Part shown: positions 24,527 to 33,694 of the stretch, in pieces
Position numbering within the stretch: position 1 is the stretch's first letter
How the letters are laid out: every line of letters begins with the position of its first letter
Assembly: GCF_033242365.1 (NCBI RefSeq)
Contig: NZ_BTHK01000004.1
Coordinates: forward strand, 131,209-195,208
Reading direction: 5' to 3'
Origin: Lachnoanaerobaculum sanguinis
GTDB taxonomy: Bacteria; Bacillota; Clostridia; Lachnospirales; Lachnospiraceae
Length of the DNA stretch: 64,000 nt
Made by a program: the position numbers and the translations under genes
The notes under the pieces: model-generated
Told to the model about the DNA's origin: nothing
Seen by the model: the letters and a program-made list of their open reading frames with translations, nothing else
The model's database searches: none

Positions 24527-25882
24527 ATGCACAAAAAAATTCTATTAGCACTTTTGACCACCGGATTTTTTATTACAAGTCTTACAGGATGTTCACAAAT
24601 AACATCTATGCGTGTGTCTAAACAATTGAAACTTGCCAATAAGTACCTTATGTCTGCCGACTATGAAGAAGCTATATTGTCATTGCAAAAAGCGATACAA
24701 ATCGATCCGAAAAATGTTGATGCTCATATACTTTTGGCAGATGCATTTTCAAAAGTAGGAAGAGTAACAGAGGCCGAGGAAACTCTTAAAAAAGCACAGC
24801 AGATAAACGGAGTAACTAAAGACAAGCTTGCAGAGATTGATGAAAAATTGGATTCATTAAATTATATCGTCGGATTTTCAGCCTCATCAGGTAATTTCTC
24901 CGACCCGGTAATTATCACATTGTCAAATGCAAAAAACTATAATATTACTTACACATTGGAAACTGATAACCAAAGATTGTCAGCTACAGAGGTCAGCTAC
25001 ACTTCACCTATTATTTTGGACGATGATGGTGACTACAAGCTAAGTTCATACTGTACCGATGACAGTGGAACAAAACATGAGGTTTCTGTTGCCACATATT
25101 CTGTAAAATTAGATAAAGATAAATATCCCAACAACTCATGGGAATTAAATAACGGTATCTATAGGTATAGAGATTCTACAGGCCAAATCTCCACAGATTG
25201 GCAACAAATTGATGGAGTATGGTACTACTTAAAAGAAAACGGGGATATGTCCACAGGATGGATTCAAATTGATGGAGTATGGTATCATTTCGGTGATGAC
25301 GGAGCGATGACAGTCAATTCTTCTGTTGACGGATATACGCTTGCATCAGACGGTACAATATCCGGAGTTGATATAAATAACAGTTCATCAAGGAATATAT
25401 TTAAAAAAGTATATAAAGATGCCCTGTTACAAGTCTATAACACTCATAAGCTTAATGATATCAGTTGGGACGGAAATGAAGCTCAAGGTATGAAGTTTGC
25501 ATTATCGGATGCAAACGGTGACCATGTAGATGACCTTATTATTTATGGTGGATTAGACTATGGTAAATTAGCCATATTTGGAGTATTTGACAATAAAATG
25601 ACTACGATGTTCAGCATTGCTGATATGAGAGCTGTCAGCAACACTACTCAGGGTGTAATAGAAGCACTTAAGGTGGAAAACTCACAGTACATTCTTAATT
25701 ATTATAAATATGATAAAAAATCTCATACATTTCCTGATGTTATAGCTTCCAGTTCATTTGATACAGAATTTGAAGGGCAATTTGAACTGCGAAGACTTAG
25801 AAGTGAACTTGGTCTGACATTCTCTTCTCAAACACTTCACGAAACACTTACATTAGAAAATATAGACTTAGTATTTGAATAA
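24527..25882 (+). CDS. TPR/CW-repeat lipoprotein (copy f)
   Basis: ATG 24527 with AAGGAG upstream; 451 residues, same length and domain order as copy e: lipobox SLTGC, TPR-like helices, chitobiase-C-like domain, two CW repeats (DWQQIDGVWYYLKENG, GWIQIDGVWYHFGDDG) and a C-terminal domain with DANGDHVDD. Promoter, terminator and downstream neighbour context are shared with copy e, so the pair arose by block duplication. In copy f the next gene (zinc-ribbon protein) is intact. Confidence 0.9.
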   Translation: MHKKILLALLTTGFFITSLTGCSQITSMRVSKQLKLANKYLMSADYEEAILSLQKAIQIDPKNVDAHILLADAFSKVGRVTEAEETLKKAQQINGVTKDKLAEIDEKLDSLNYIVGFSASSGNFSDPVIITLSNAKNYNITYTLETDNQRLSATEVSYTSPIILDDDGDYKLSSYCTDDSGTKHEVSVATYSVKLDKDKYPNNSWELNNGIYRYRDSTGQISTDWQQIDGVWYYLKENGDMSTGWIQIDGVWYHFGDDGAMTVNSSVDGYTLASDGTISGVDINNSSSRNIFKKVYKDALLQVYNTHKLNDISWDGNEAQGMKFALSDANGDHVDDLIIYGGLDYGKLAIFGVFDNKMTTMFSIADMRAVSNTTQGVIEALKVENSQYILNYYKYDKKSHTFPDVIASSSFDTEFEGQFELRRLRSELGLTFSSQTLHETLTLENIDLVFE

Positions 25883-25891
25883 TACAATAAA

Positions 25892-25931
25892 AAGTCTCGA
25901 AGTAATAATCCATTATATTACTTCGAGACTT
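25892..25931. terminator. Terminator after copy f (probably bidirectional)
   Basis: Same 14-base stem as at 21851 (AAGTCTCGAAGTAA / TTACTTCGAGACTT), with T-rich sequence after it on the plus strand and A-rich before it. It serves the convergent 24527 and 25950 genes. Confidence 0.85.
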
Positions 25932-25949
25932 TCATTTTTTAGGACGTCA

Positions 25950-26660
25950 TCAATTAAATTTATCCATGTAGTCTATATATACTTTCCACTTGCCTTTCTC
26001 TTTAATCAGGACAACATTTTCTATCTCATCCCTTGCCGTCTCATCTTTTCCTTTTATTTTAAGCTTTAATGTAACGTTTATCATATTACTGATATCATCA
26101 GCATCTACACCATAATTATCAGATATAGAGTCTTTCATTTTTTTAAGTTTACGTTCTGTAATTTCTTGTTTATCCTTAACCTTATATGTTATAGACTTTA
26201 CTTCTCCTTCTACCTCATCTTCATAATTGTCCAGCTTCTGCTCTAAAAAATTCTCAATCATTGATTCATAAGAACCTTCACCATATTCCTCATCGTGGAT
26301 AGCCTGACCAACCTGACTTGAAATATTCATGAAAGTATCAATATCTTCGTTTTTTATTGACTTAACCATTTTTTTGAGTACACTATCATAGCTTGATGAA
26401 GATCTTACTATATTTACTATTCCTGCCACAACACATAATGCCACTACTATGCAAACAATTTTTCCTATAAGTGATTTGTTCTTATTATTTGTATTTGGCA
26501 CCTTCGGCTCTTCATTCATCACATTCGGTTGCTCATCTATGACTGCCGCCTTTACTTCAGGATCTACTTTTCCTTCACTACCTACACGTGCACCACACTG
26601 CCCACATACCAAATCTCCATCATACATGGCCGCACCACAATTTTCACAAAACTTTGCCAC
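25950..26660 (-). CDS. Zinc-ribbon membrane protein with extracytoplasmic domain
   Basis: 236 residues. An N-terminal zinc ribbon (C5-C8 and C19-C22), an acidic linker, a transmembrane helix at about 64-85 and an outside domain of about 150 residues resembling small cystatin-like DUF4878-type folds (YDSVLKKMVKSIKNEDIDTFM, then VVLIKEKGKWKVYIDYM). Likely a membrane sensor or lipoprotein-associated factor. A tail of a second copy survives at 21910. It lies 21 nt downstream of the YARHG gene and in the same transcript. Confidence 0.85.
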   Translation of the reverse strand: MAKFCENCGAAMYDGDLVCGQCGARVGSEGKVDPEVKAAVIDEQPNVMNEEPKVPNTNNKNKSLIGKIVCIVVALCVVAGIVNIVRSSSSYDSVLKKMVKSIKNEDIDTFMNISSQVGQAIHDEEYGEGSYESMIENFLEQKLDNYEDEVEGEVKSITYKVKDKQEITERKLKKMKDSISDNYGVDADDISNMINVTLKLKIKGKDETARDEIENVVLIKEKGKWKVYIDYMDKFN

Positions 26661-26681
26661 TATATATTCCTCCTAAAAATA

Positions 26682-27611
26682 TTATTGTCTATACCCCATT
26701 TTCTTTTCATATGTCAATATAAAATCTCTGTTTTTAATTTCCACATCGCTCAGCATTGACTCACTGAAACTTGATCCCGGTATTGTTCCATGGTACCAGC
26801 TGCATGCTTGAAAATGACTTTGCAAAGATGCATCATCAAATATTCTGCCATGCCTTGCATATAGTTCATTTCTTGCCAAACGACACTGCTCCGCACTAAA
26901 ACCTTCTATATCCTTTTCCTCCAACAATCTCGTATCACTATCAGGAATTATATATTCACTACTTGCTAAAGCTGTCGGTTGAGTATTTGCAAAATCAGAC
27001 GCAACTGTAGGTGGTGTATTATCCTGTGTCGATGACTCTTCACTGCTACTTGATATATCTGTATTTGTCTTATCTCCCTTTTTAGGTTTTTCATGCTTTA
27101 CACTGACTTTATCATCATTATCATCTGATTGTGACTTATCTGATTTGTCAGATTTACTGTTATTAAACAGTGTTTCAATACCTAAACTCTCTGTAATTAT
27201 GTCTACTCCACCAAAAAACCATACTGTAGTACCTACTGCGCCCAATATCAAAAGTATAAGCAATATTACTATTATCTTTACAACAGGATTTGACTTCTTT
27301 TTCTTTTTCGCCTTATCCTTTTTTTGCTTTTTGTTGTTGGTATTACTTGGCATAGTAAACTCAGGCGGAGTGTATTCCTTCTGACGGTTGCTTCCGTTAT
27401 CTCTCTTATTAAGTATAATTTTCGTCTCATCATTGTCTACTTCTACACTCTGAGAAACGTTTGGCACTCCACCATTGTTAACTTCCTTTTTATCGTCTAC
27501 CCCTGATGATTTGCTGCCGTTGCTGTTACCATACTGCATCAACGGTGCTCCACATTTGGTGCAAAACTTCAGTCCGTCTCTAATCTGTTGACCACACTTA
27601 GGACAAAACAT
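26682..27611 (-). CDS. Zinc-ribbon, single-TM, YARHG-domain protein
   Basis: 309 residues: N-terminal zinc ribbon (C3-C6, C17-C20), a polar linker, a lysine-rich stop-transfer run and transmembrane helix (about 110-133), a Ser/Asp/Lys-rich spacer (150-200), then a YARHG domain (about 218-305) with NELYARHGRIF and a WYHGTIPG segment. YARHG domains are extracellular modules of unknown ligand. Heads a minus-strand pair with the 25950 gene. Confidence 0.88.
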   Translation of the reverse strand: MFCPKCGQQIRDGLKFCTKCGAPLMQYGNSNGSKSSGVDDKKEVNNGGVPNVSQSVEVDNDETKIILNKRDNGSNRQKEYTPPEFTMPSNTNNKKQKKDKAKKKKKSNPVVKIIVILLILLILGAVGTTVWFFGGVDIITESLGIETLFNNSKSDKSDKSQSDDNDDKVSVKHEKPKKGDKTNTDISSSSEESSTQDNTPPTVASDFANTQPTALASSEYIIPDSDTRLLEEKDIEGFSAEQCRLARNELYARHGRIFDDASLQSHFQACSWYHGTIPGSSFSESMLSDVEIKNRDFILTYEKKMGYRQ

Positions 27612-27640
27612 CCTCTAATCCTCCTTAATTGATATTGTAT

Positions 27641-28966
27641 TTATCTCAAAGCCTCGTCTATACTTGACAAGGTGATTTCAGTGTCTACATCCCATCCATA
27701 AAGTTTCATAGGCTTATTGGCAAGCTTATCAAAATATTCTTTATCTCCTTTGAGATGTCCTCCATCTTTTTCAAGTCTGAACCTTGAGATATCTTTATCA
27801 TATACATAATAATCGTATATAGGTAATTCTTTATCATAGTTGGTTCCATATGAATCAAGAATATTACCGTCCTCAAAAAAACTAAGCTCTGAGCATGATC
27901 CATCAAAAATCTTGTTCACCTTATCACCTTTAACTTCATATATATAGTAAAATGAACCATTTGCCAAAGAATACTCTTTTATAATAAGCTCATCTTGACC
28001 GTCACCTGTTATATCTTCCAATCTGAAACTATATTCATATAATGTATTATTATAATACTCATTCAATATGTCTCTGTATAATTCTTTATAATTTGCAATC
28101 GTTCTTTTATTTTCCTTTTTATTAGGCTTTTTGGTACTCTCCTGCAAATCACTGTCTGAAATCTTCATATTATCTACAGCCTCAACTATATTATCAGGCG
28201 TCACTTCTACGAAGTCGAACTTTCTAAACTTATCTTCGCCGGACATATCCACCGCCTTATTAATAATTTCACTGTCTTCTGTGATTTCAAATCGCTTTAA
28301 ATCAGAATTATATTTTAAATAACTCAAATATATAGTTGAATAGTAATTTTCCACTATTATATTATTATCGGTCATATCCAAACCACCTAAACCGTCAATA
28401 TATATACCTAATGCCTTATCTTTTACAACCTCATAAATATTTGTATGAGAACCATGTTCATCATTTCCTGTCAATATTACTATTTCATCCTTACCGTCGC
28501 CTGTTACATCTGCAAGATCAAACCAATAACTATCTTCCTTATAATCTTTAATAGATGTGTATCCCTTCATATCAACATCAACTTTGCAATAATTTCCAAT
28601 AAATCCTGTATTATAGAAATTCATCAGTATATCTTTATATACTTTTCTGCTGTCCAATGCTTCAAGTTTCTCTTCCTGATCCTCTGTCAATTCGTCCAAA
28701 TCGCGAAGCTTTTCCAATACTTCCTCAGCTTCTTCATTCATATCAGACTTTTGATATGCCTCTACCAACAAAAGATGTGCCTCTACATTCTTCGGATCCA
28801 TAGCAATAGCTTTGTTTAACCTCACTATAGCCTTTTCATAGTCCTCTGACAGTAGGTACTTTTGTGCACTCTTTATCTGTACACCGGCACGCATTGATGA
28901 AATCTTGGCACAACCTGTAAAGACAAGTGATAAACAGATCACAGATGCCAAAACAACTTTTTTCAT
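27641..28966 (-). CDS. TPR lipoprotein with calcium-loop repeats (copy g)
   Basis: 441 residues: lipobox VFTGC, KISSMRAGVQIKSAQKY, TPR-like helices (SEDYEKAIVRLNKAIAMDPKN), then two similar modules each holding a D-x-TGDG-x-DE loop (DVTGDGKDEIVIL and DITGDGQDELIIK), as in FG-GAP/VCBS-like calcium-binding repeats. No CW repeats. A tandem duplicate of the next gene upstream. Outer-leaflet anchorage from the lipobox; function unknown. Confidence 0.88.
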   Translation of the reverse strand: MKKVVLASVICLSLVFTGCAKISSMRAGVQIKSAQKYLLSEDYEKAIVRLNKAIAMDPKNVEAHLLLVEAYQKSDMNEEAEEVLEKLRDLDELTEDQEEKLEALDSRKVYKDILMNFYNTGFIGNYCKVDVDMKGYTSIKDYKEDSYWFDLADVTGDGKDEIVILTGNDEHGSHTNIYEVVKDKALGIYIDGLGGLDMTDNNIIVENYYSTIYLSYLKYNSDLKRFEITEDSEIINKAVDMSGEDKFRKFDFVEVTPDNIVEAVDNMKISDSDLQESTKKPNKKENKRTIANYKELYRDILNEYYNNTLYEYSFRLEDITGDGQDELIIKEYSLANGSFYYIYEVKGDKVNKIFDGSCSELSFFEDGNILDSYGTNYDKELPIYDYYVYDKDISRFRLEKDGGHLKGDKEYFDKLANKPMKLYGWDVDTEITLSSIDEALR

Positions 28967-28991
28967 AATCCTCCTCGCTGCAAAAATATAT

Positions 28992-30329
28992 CTATTCTAA
29001 AGCATCATAAACATTGGACGGTGTAAGTTCAGTAGTAATTTCAGAACCTGTCAGCTTTTCTTTTTTATTAATCATATCTATCAAATATTCCTGATCCCCG
29101 TTACGATAACCACCATTTTTATTGCGATAGAATCTTGAAATATCTTTATCATATGTAAAACATGCAAACATTGGGGACGTTTCACCATCATAAAACGACT
29201 CTACCAGTATAGTGTTATCATTATAAACTTCAAAAACATTAGCATATTCATCAAAAGTCTTGTAAGCCTTTCCATCTATGGCTTCATATATACAATAATC
29301 ATCCCATCCATCTTTATGATCTTTGATAATGAGTTCATCTTTGCCGTCACCTGTAATATCTAAAAGCTTAAACTTTACCGGTATATCGCCTTCAGCATTA
29401 TAATTTATCAAAAATTCTCTGTATACCTCTTTATACTCTTTTGACGTGCTGCTATGTTTCTTTTTGTCATTATAAACAATATTTGACACATCCATCTTAT
29501 TGACCGATATTTCTATATTATCAGGATTAAGCAAGGTATCAATATCAGGCATACTCAATTTTATTTTATTGCCTTCCGCCATATTCATTACTGTACTTAC
29601 CTTATCATCGTCTTTATCCAATTGTTCAAATCTTGATACTACCGAATCATAACTATAAACTTCATCGGACTCTGCATCATTTTTATTGTAGTTAAACAAT
29701 ATAGTATTATTATTCAGGATAAATGAACTGTTATAATCACATAATTTGAGACATAGAGTCACCGCCTTGCCGTCTATAACTTCAAATACCCATAATACAC
29801 CGTCACTATCACCATCTTTTCGTCTTTGATAGACTAAGATTTCGTCTTTATTATCTCCGGTAATATCCATAAGCTTCATATAATATGAGTACAGAGGATC
29901 ATCATCTATAGAATTATAGTCATTCACATCTTTATACAAATAGATTGTGTCCTCTTCTCCTATAACTCCTGTCCTATAGAAATTCATCAGTATATCTTTA
30001 TATACTTTCCTACTGTTCAATGCTTCAAGCTTCTCTTTCTGCTCCTTTGTAAGTTCGTCAAAACCATGCAACTTTTCCAACACTTCATCCGCATCTTCAT
30101 TCATATCAGACTTTTGATATGCCTCAACAAGCAAAAGATATGCTTCTACATTCATCGGATCCATAGAAATAGCCCTGTTTAACCTTACTATCGCCTTTTT
30201 ATAATCCTCTGACAGTAAGTACTTTTGTGCGCTCTTTATCTGCACACCGGCACGCATTGATGAAATCTTGGCACAACCTGTAAATACCAGCGATAAACCA
30301 ATCACCGATGCTAAAACAATTTTTTTCAT
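28992..30329 (-). CDS. TPR lipoprotein with calcium-loop repeats (copy h)
   Basis: 445 residues, same architecture as copy g (lipobox VFTGC; loops DITGDNKDEILVY and DITGDGKDELIIK), 25 nt upstream of it. The N-terminal 110 residues are nearly identical between the two while the C-terminal modules have diverged in sequence. The pattern of conserved base and variable tip recurs across all paralogues in the window. Confidence 0.88.
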   Translation of the reverse strand: MKKIVLASVIGLSLVFTGCAKISSMRAGVQIKSAQKYLLSEDYKKAIVRLNRAISMDPMNVEAYLLLVEAYQKSDMNEDADEVLEKLHGFDELTKEQKEKLEALNSRKVYKDILMNFYRTGVIGEEDTIYLYKDVNDYNSIDDDPLYSYYMKLMDITGDNKDEILVYQRRKDGDSDGVLWVFEVIDGKAVTLCLKLCDYNSSFILNNNTILFNYNKNDAESDEVYSYDSVVSRFEQLDKDDDKVSTVMNMAEGNKIKLSMPDIDTLLNPDNIEISVNKMDVSNIVYNDKKKHSSTSKEYKEVYREFLINYNAEGDIPVKFKLLDITGDGKDELIIKDHKDGWDDYCIYEAIDGKAYKTFDEYANVFEVYNDNTILVESFYDGETSPMFACFTYDKDISRFYRNKNGGYRNGDQEYLIDMINKKEKLTGSEITTELTPSNVYDALE

Positions 30330-30356
30330 AATCCTCCAACCAATTGAATTGCCGGC

Positions 30357-30387
30357 AAAAACCCCACATCCACTGATGTAGGGTTTT
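30357..30387 (-). terminator. Terminator of the 31169-30405 gene
   Basis: Stem AAAACCC-ACATC / GATGT-AGGGTTTT with a bulged base; on the minus strand the hairpin ends in GGGGTTTTT. Confidence 0.75.
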
Positions 30388-30404
30388 ATATATTTTAATT
30401 AAAA

Positions 30405-31169
30405 TTAGTTTTTATCTACAACAAATGAATAACCATAATCACTGAATTTTGTTTTTAATCTAGTTCCATCAAATTTCACTGTATCATAACCAGTCGTTAA
30501 TCTCCATGCTATGTGTCCATTCACCTCTTTACCTGCTGCAAATTTGAAATCAGTTCCACTACCGGTTACACGATATCTCATTCTAATCTCATCTCCATAC
30601 GAGTCATCGTAGTAAATCTCCGCAAATACTTCTCCTCTATCTTCATAAATGTAAACATCAACATCTTGCTTATAACCACTATCATATGCATATCCCGAAT
30701 ACGTTCCGAGCAAATCCGATAGTGAATACTCCGACTTATTGTTCCTATATGTGCTCTGTTGCGTTGAATTTGTACTTGCAGTATAATTATTTGTCTTCAT
30801 CTTTCCATCACTACCAAGCACATAGCCACCTACACTTTGATTGGTAACCATCACTCCGTTGCCACCCATATAGTACCAGTCTCCACCTGACTGTACCCAT
30901 TGGTTTACTGCCATAGCACCATTTGAGTTCATATAATACCATGCGCCGTTTGACAGTACCCACTCGTTGCTTGCCATCTTATAGTCACCCTTGACATAAT
31001 ACCATGTCTGACTATTTGCACCTTGCACCCATCTGTTTGCTGTAGCTCTTCCATTTTCATGGTACTCCCATGTTGAACCGTTTGCCACCCAATCTCCCGC
31101 AAAAACCGGCATGGTCAGCGAAACAGAACTAACAATTGCTAATGCTGCAATCAAACCTACTTTTCTCAT
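30405..31169 (-). CDS. Secreted CW-repeat protein with a C-terminal beta domain
   Basis: 254 residues: signal peptide (cleavage after VFA, about 24), four CW-type repeats (GDWVANGSTWEYHENG to GDWYYMGGNGVMVTN) and a linker, then a C-terminal domain (about 150-254) starting LGTYSGYAYDSG, rich in aromatic and charged residues and probably a small beta barrel. It is noncovalently wall-bound by the repeats. The C-terminal domain is not recognised. Confidence 0.85.
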   Translation of the reverse strand: MRKVGLIAALAIVSSVSLTMPVFAGDWVANGSTWEYHENGRATANRWVQGANSQTWYYVKGDYKMASNEWVLSNGAWYYMNSNGAMAVNQWVQSGGDWYYMGGNGVMVTNQSVGGYVLGSDGKMKTNNYTASTNSTQQSTYRNNKSEYSLSDLLGTYSGYAYDSGYKQDVDVYIYEDRGEVFAEIYYDDSYGDEIRMRYRVTGSGTDFKFAAGKEVNGHIAWRLTTGYDTVKFDGTRLKTKFSDYGYSFVVDKN

Positions 31170-31219
31170 CTCTAATCCTCCATAAGGTATTTATTAAATT
31201 AGTTTTAAACAACTAATTA

Positions 31220-31819
31220 TTATTTAAATTTGATATCGTTTTCTATCAATTCACCATTATCTGCTTTTAACACTGTAAATTCTCCATCCCCAGTCTCATT
31301 TCCTACACGCTTACCTGCCGAACTGTAAATATCTCCATTATTATATCTTAAGTAGCTCTTGCCATCACTTCCCACAACATGTTTTGGCAAAGTATAACTC
31401 CATATTTTGAAGAAGAACATTAACCAAAAAAATCCGACCTTCGTCATTGTACCTAGAGCTGTCATTATCATATGTATGATAAGCTTTCCACGCAAATCTT
31501 CAGGGCAATTTTTATATGTAATTACATAAATTAAAATTCCTAATATTAATGCTCCTAAACCACATAGTAGCAATATGGGTGCTGATACTACTTCCAAAAA
31601 TCCTTCAGTTACTATCCAATTATATCCCATCATATCCAATACAGAGCCAAAAATCAAAATAGCACCAAGTCCAGTAAAATCAAACGCAAAAAAAGCTCTC
31701 CATCTTCCGTATATCTTAAATGTCTTATACGGAGATGTAATAGAGCTCTCTTTGAAAGCACAAAACACCATTGCAACTATTAATACAATTCCCAAAAATA
31801 TTCCTATTCCACTCATCAA
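31220..31819 (-). CDS. Small polytopic membrane protein
   Basis: 199 residues with four hydrophobic helices (about 4-22, 45-65, 75-100, 112-137) and a soluble C-terminal tail of about 60 residues (SDGKSYLRYNNGDIYSS to LIENDIKFK). The second Met (ATG 31816) is an equally good start. No catalytic motif seen. Ordinary hypothetical membrane protein next to surface-protein genes. Confidence 0.75.
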   Translation of the reverse strand: MMSGIGIFLGIVLIVAMVFCAFKESSITSPYKTFKIYGRWRAFFAFDFTGLGAILIFGSVLDMMGYNWIVTEGFLEVVSAPILLLCGLGALILGILIYVITYKNCPEDLRGKLIIHMIMTALGTMTKVGFFWLMFFFKIWSYTLPKHVVGSDGKSYLRYNNGDIYSSAGKRVGNETGDGEFTVLKADNGELIENDIKFK

Positions 31820-31942
31820 TATTCTCCTTAATGTGAATTTTTGTTATAGCTTTAGTTTAAATCTGTATTAATATATTGTCAAGCATTTATTAATTTTTTC
31901 TTACTATTGGTATATGTGTTACTAAAACCTTTTTTATTATTA

Positions 31943-31985
31943 TCATTATAATAATAAAAAAGGATAAACCTATAAAAGTTTATCC
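31943..31985 (-). terminator. Terminator of the rrf2 gene
   Basis: Stem GGATAAAC / GTTTATCC (31962-31969 / 31978-31985), followed on the minus strand by CTTTTTTATTATTAT. The stem overlaps the last codons and stop of the gene. Confidence 0.75.
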
Positions 31986-32362
31986 AAAGTGGTTTTCTGT
32001 AATTCTCTGTTCAATGCGCTTTGTATTCTTGTAAACTCTTTGTTCAGCATACATTCTCCACATCTGTTATTGATACAATCAAAGCCTTCTCTTATACATT
32101 CAGTAATACTCATGTCCTCGCCTAATGCAATACATATATCAAACAATGTGGTATTTGAAAGGTCGCATTTTAAATAGTATCCGCCGTTGACTCCTCTCAT
32201 ACTTCCAATCAATTTTGATTTCAACAGACTGTTTAAAACTTTATATGTAATAGCTTGTGGTAAATGTTCTTTTTTAGCCACCTCAGTTGCCGAAACTTTT
32301 GTCCCCTCTTTTAATGCTCTAATAATTCTTACAGCATAGTCCATTTCCCTGGTTATTAACAA
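31970..32362 (-). CDS. Rrf2-family transcription regulator, four-cysteine type
   Basis: 130 residues from a TTG start (32362) with GGGGG 5 nt upstream; the MLITREMDYAVRIIRAL opening is the family's standard N-terminus, which settles the start. Winged helix (KVSATEVAKKEHLPQAITYKVL, GSMRGVNGGY) followed by C89, C96, C101 and C104, a spacing that could hold an iron-sulfur cluster as in IscR/NsrR. A near-palindrome TTAATAGTTAA sits about 25-35 nt before the start and could be its own operator. No iron-sulfur or nitrosative-stress gene is adjacent, so targets are unknown. Confidence 0.9.
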   Translation of the reverse strand: MLITREMDYAVRIIRALKEGTKVSATEVAKKEHLPQAITYKVLNSLLKSKLIGSMRGVNGGYYLKCDLSNTTLFDICIALGEDMSITECIREGFDCINNRCGECMLNKEFTRIQSALNRELQKTTLDKLL

Positions 32363-32452
32363 TTTGTCCCCCTAAACATTTAGTCTCTTAATAGTTAATG
32401 ACTTTTATTTTGATAGAATAATCTTAACATAACACATCTAATTTTTCTATTA

Positions 32453-32490
32453 AAATAAAAGGTAGACATGTGATAATCTACCTTTTATTT
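32453..32490 (-). terminator. Terminator of the 32494 lipoprotein gene
   Basis: Long A/T-rich stem AAATAAAAGGTAGA / TCTACCTTTTATTT immediately after the stop at 32494; minus-strand tail is T-rich. Confidence 0.8.
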
Positions 32491-32493
32491 TTA

Positions 32494-33669
32494 CTAACTG
32501 GGGCTTAAAGTAGTAGTATAATTATAATCATCTACATATGGAATTATTTCACTATTAAAAAATGATTTCAAATCTTGATATCCGCTATATCTATAGTTTC
32601 CAACATTAAATGAGCCGTCTTCATCTAATATATCAGATGTTGTACTATCACCTCCAAAGCCTAAAGACCATTCTCCTTTTGCTGAAAGCACCAGATTTGA
32701 ATAGCGGACATAATCATAATACTCTACAGCTTGAACCGGGTCAGGATTTATTGCCTGAATTTTATATACCATATATACAAAATTATCATACAATCCCCAT
32801 CTAGTATTATCTTCCTTTAAAGATAATACATAATTGCCTTCATATGTTATGCTGGTCAAGTTATCCGGTTTACTCCAGTAGTCGTTAATATGATCTCTAA
32901 TTTCATTTTCTCCGTCAGATATTAACTCATTCATAGAATTCTCAGGTACATCAATAGTACTTGTAATATAAGCATCCAGCCCCTCACAGATATATTGTTT
33001 TGTATGTTCTGATATTATAGAACCATACTTTTCCACGAATTCTCGATCACTTATATTTTGTTTTGCTCTGACTTTTATGGCATCACCCACCTTAATATTT
33101 GAAGTTTTATCCGCTTCAAAGTATATATCTTTTATTTCCTTTCTGTCACTATCTTCATTTATATGTGCACTTACATGAGGAGAAGTTCCTGAAAATTCAA
33201 CTGTAATATAATCAAAAGGATTAAACTTATCTACTTCTTCCAAGCTCTCTATTTTATATTCTATATCTGAACAAGTAAGCTCAACTTTAAAATACTCCTC
33301 GGCAAGTTCCTCATCAAAATTTACTTTTACCTTTATAATGTCACCATTACTTAGATGATTGTCTGTATCCATTTCCATCTGCACACAGGTATCCAACAAA
33401 AGTTTCGAATCATCCATAGAAGATTTTAGAGAATGTTCCTTAACAAAATCATGTCTACTCTCTTTTTTATTGAACTTGATCTTTTTGCCATAGTCTTTCT
33501 CAAACTTTTTATAGTCCAGCGACACCTCTGCAGTTCCTATTGAATCATATCCGGTTGCTGATACTTTAATATAATCATCCAATGCTACAGTCTTTTTCCC
33601 ACAACCTGTAAGCCACATAAGTAAAATAACTGAAATAACTATAAATAAACCTCTCTGTTTTATCTTCAT
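32494..33669 (-). CDS. Lipoprotein with duplicated beta domain
   Basis: ATG 33669 follows GGAGGAGA; the TTG 12 nt further out overlaps that site and is rejected. 391 residues: lipobox WLTGC, then two similar beta-rich units (about 30-150 and 150-235), each opening with a short YxxVxxxGxxxxGxA-like strand (YIKVSATGYDSIGTAEV; YITVEFSGTSPHVSAHI) and ending NGDIIKVKV or VGDAIKVRA, and a C-terminal alpha/beta part (240-391) with ISDGENEIRDHINDYW. Similar units occur in clostridial zinc-ribbon membrane proteins. Role unknown. Follows copy i by 25 nt, so co-transcribed. Confidence 0.8.
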   Translation of the reverse strand: MKIKQRGLFIVISVILLMWLTGCGKKTVALDDYIKVSATGYDSIGTAEVSLDYKKFEKDYGKKIKFNKKESRHDFVKEHSLKSSMDDSKLLLDTCVQMEMDTDNHLSNGDIIKVKVNFDEELAEEYFKVELTCSDIEYKIESLEEVDKFNPFDYITVEFSGTSPHVSAHINEDSDRKEIKDIYFEADKTSNIKVGDAIKVRAKQNISDREFVEKYGSIISEHTKQYICEGLDAYITSTIDVPENSMNELISDGENEIRDHINDYWSKPDNLTSITYEGNYVLSLKEDNTRWGLYDNFVYMVYKIQAINPDPVQAVEYYDYVRYSNLVLSAKGEWSLGFGGDSTTSDILDEDGSFNVGNYRYSGYQDLKSFFNSEIIPYVDDYNYTTTLSPS

Positions 33670-33694
33670 TTTCTCCTCCAAAAATACGCTGATT

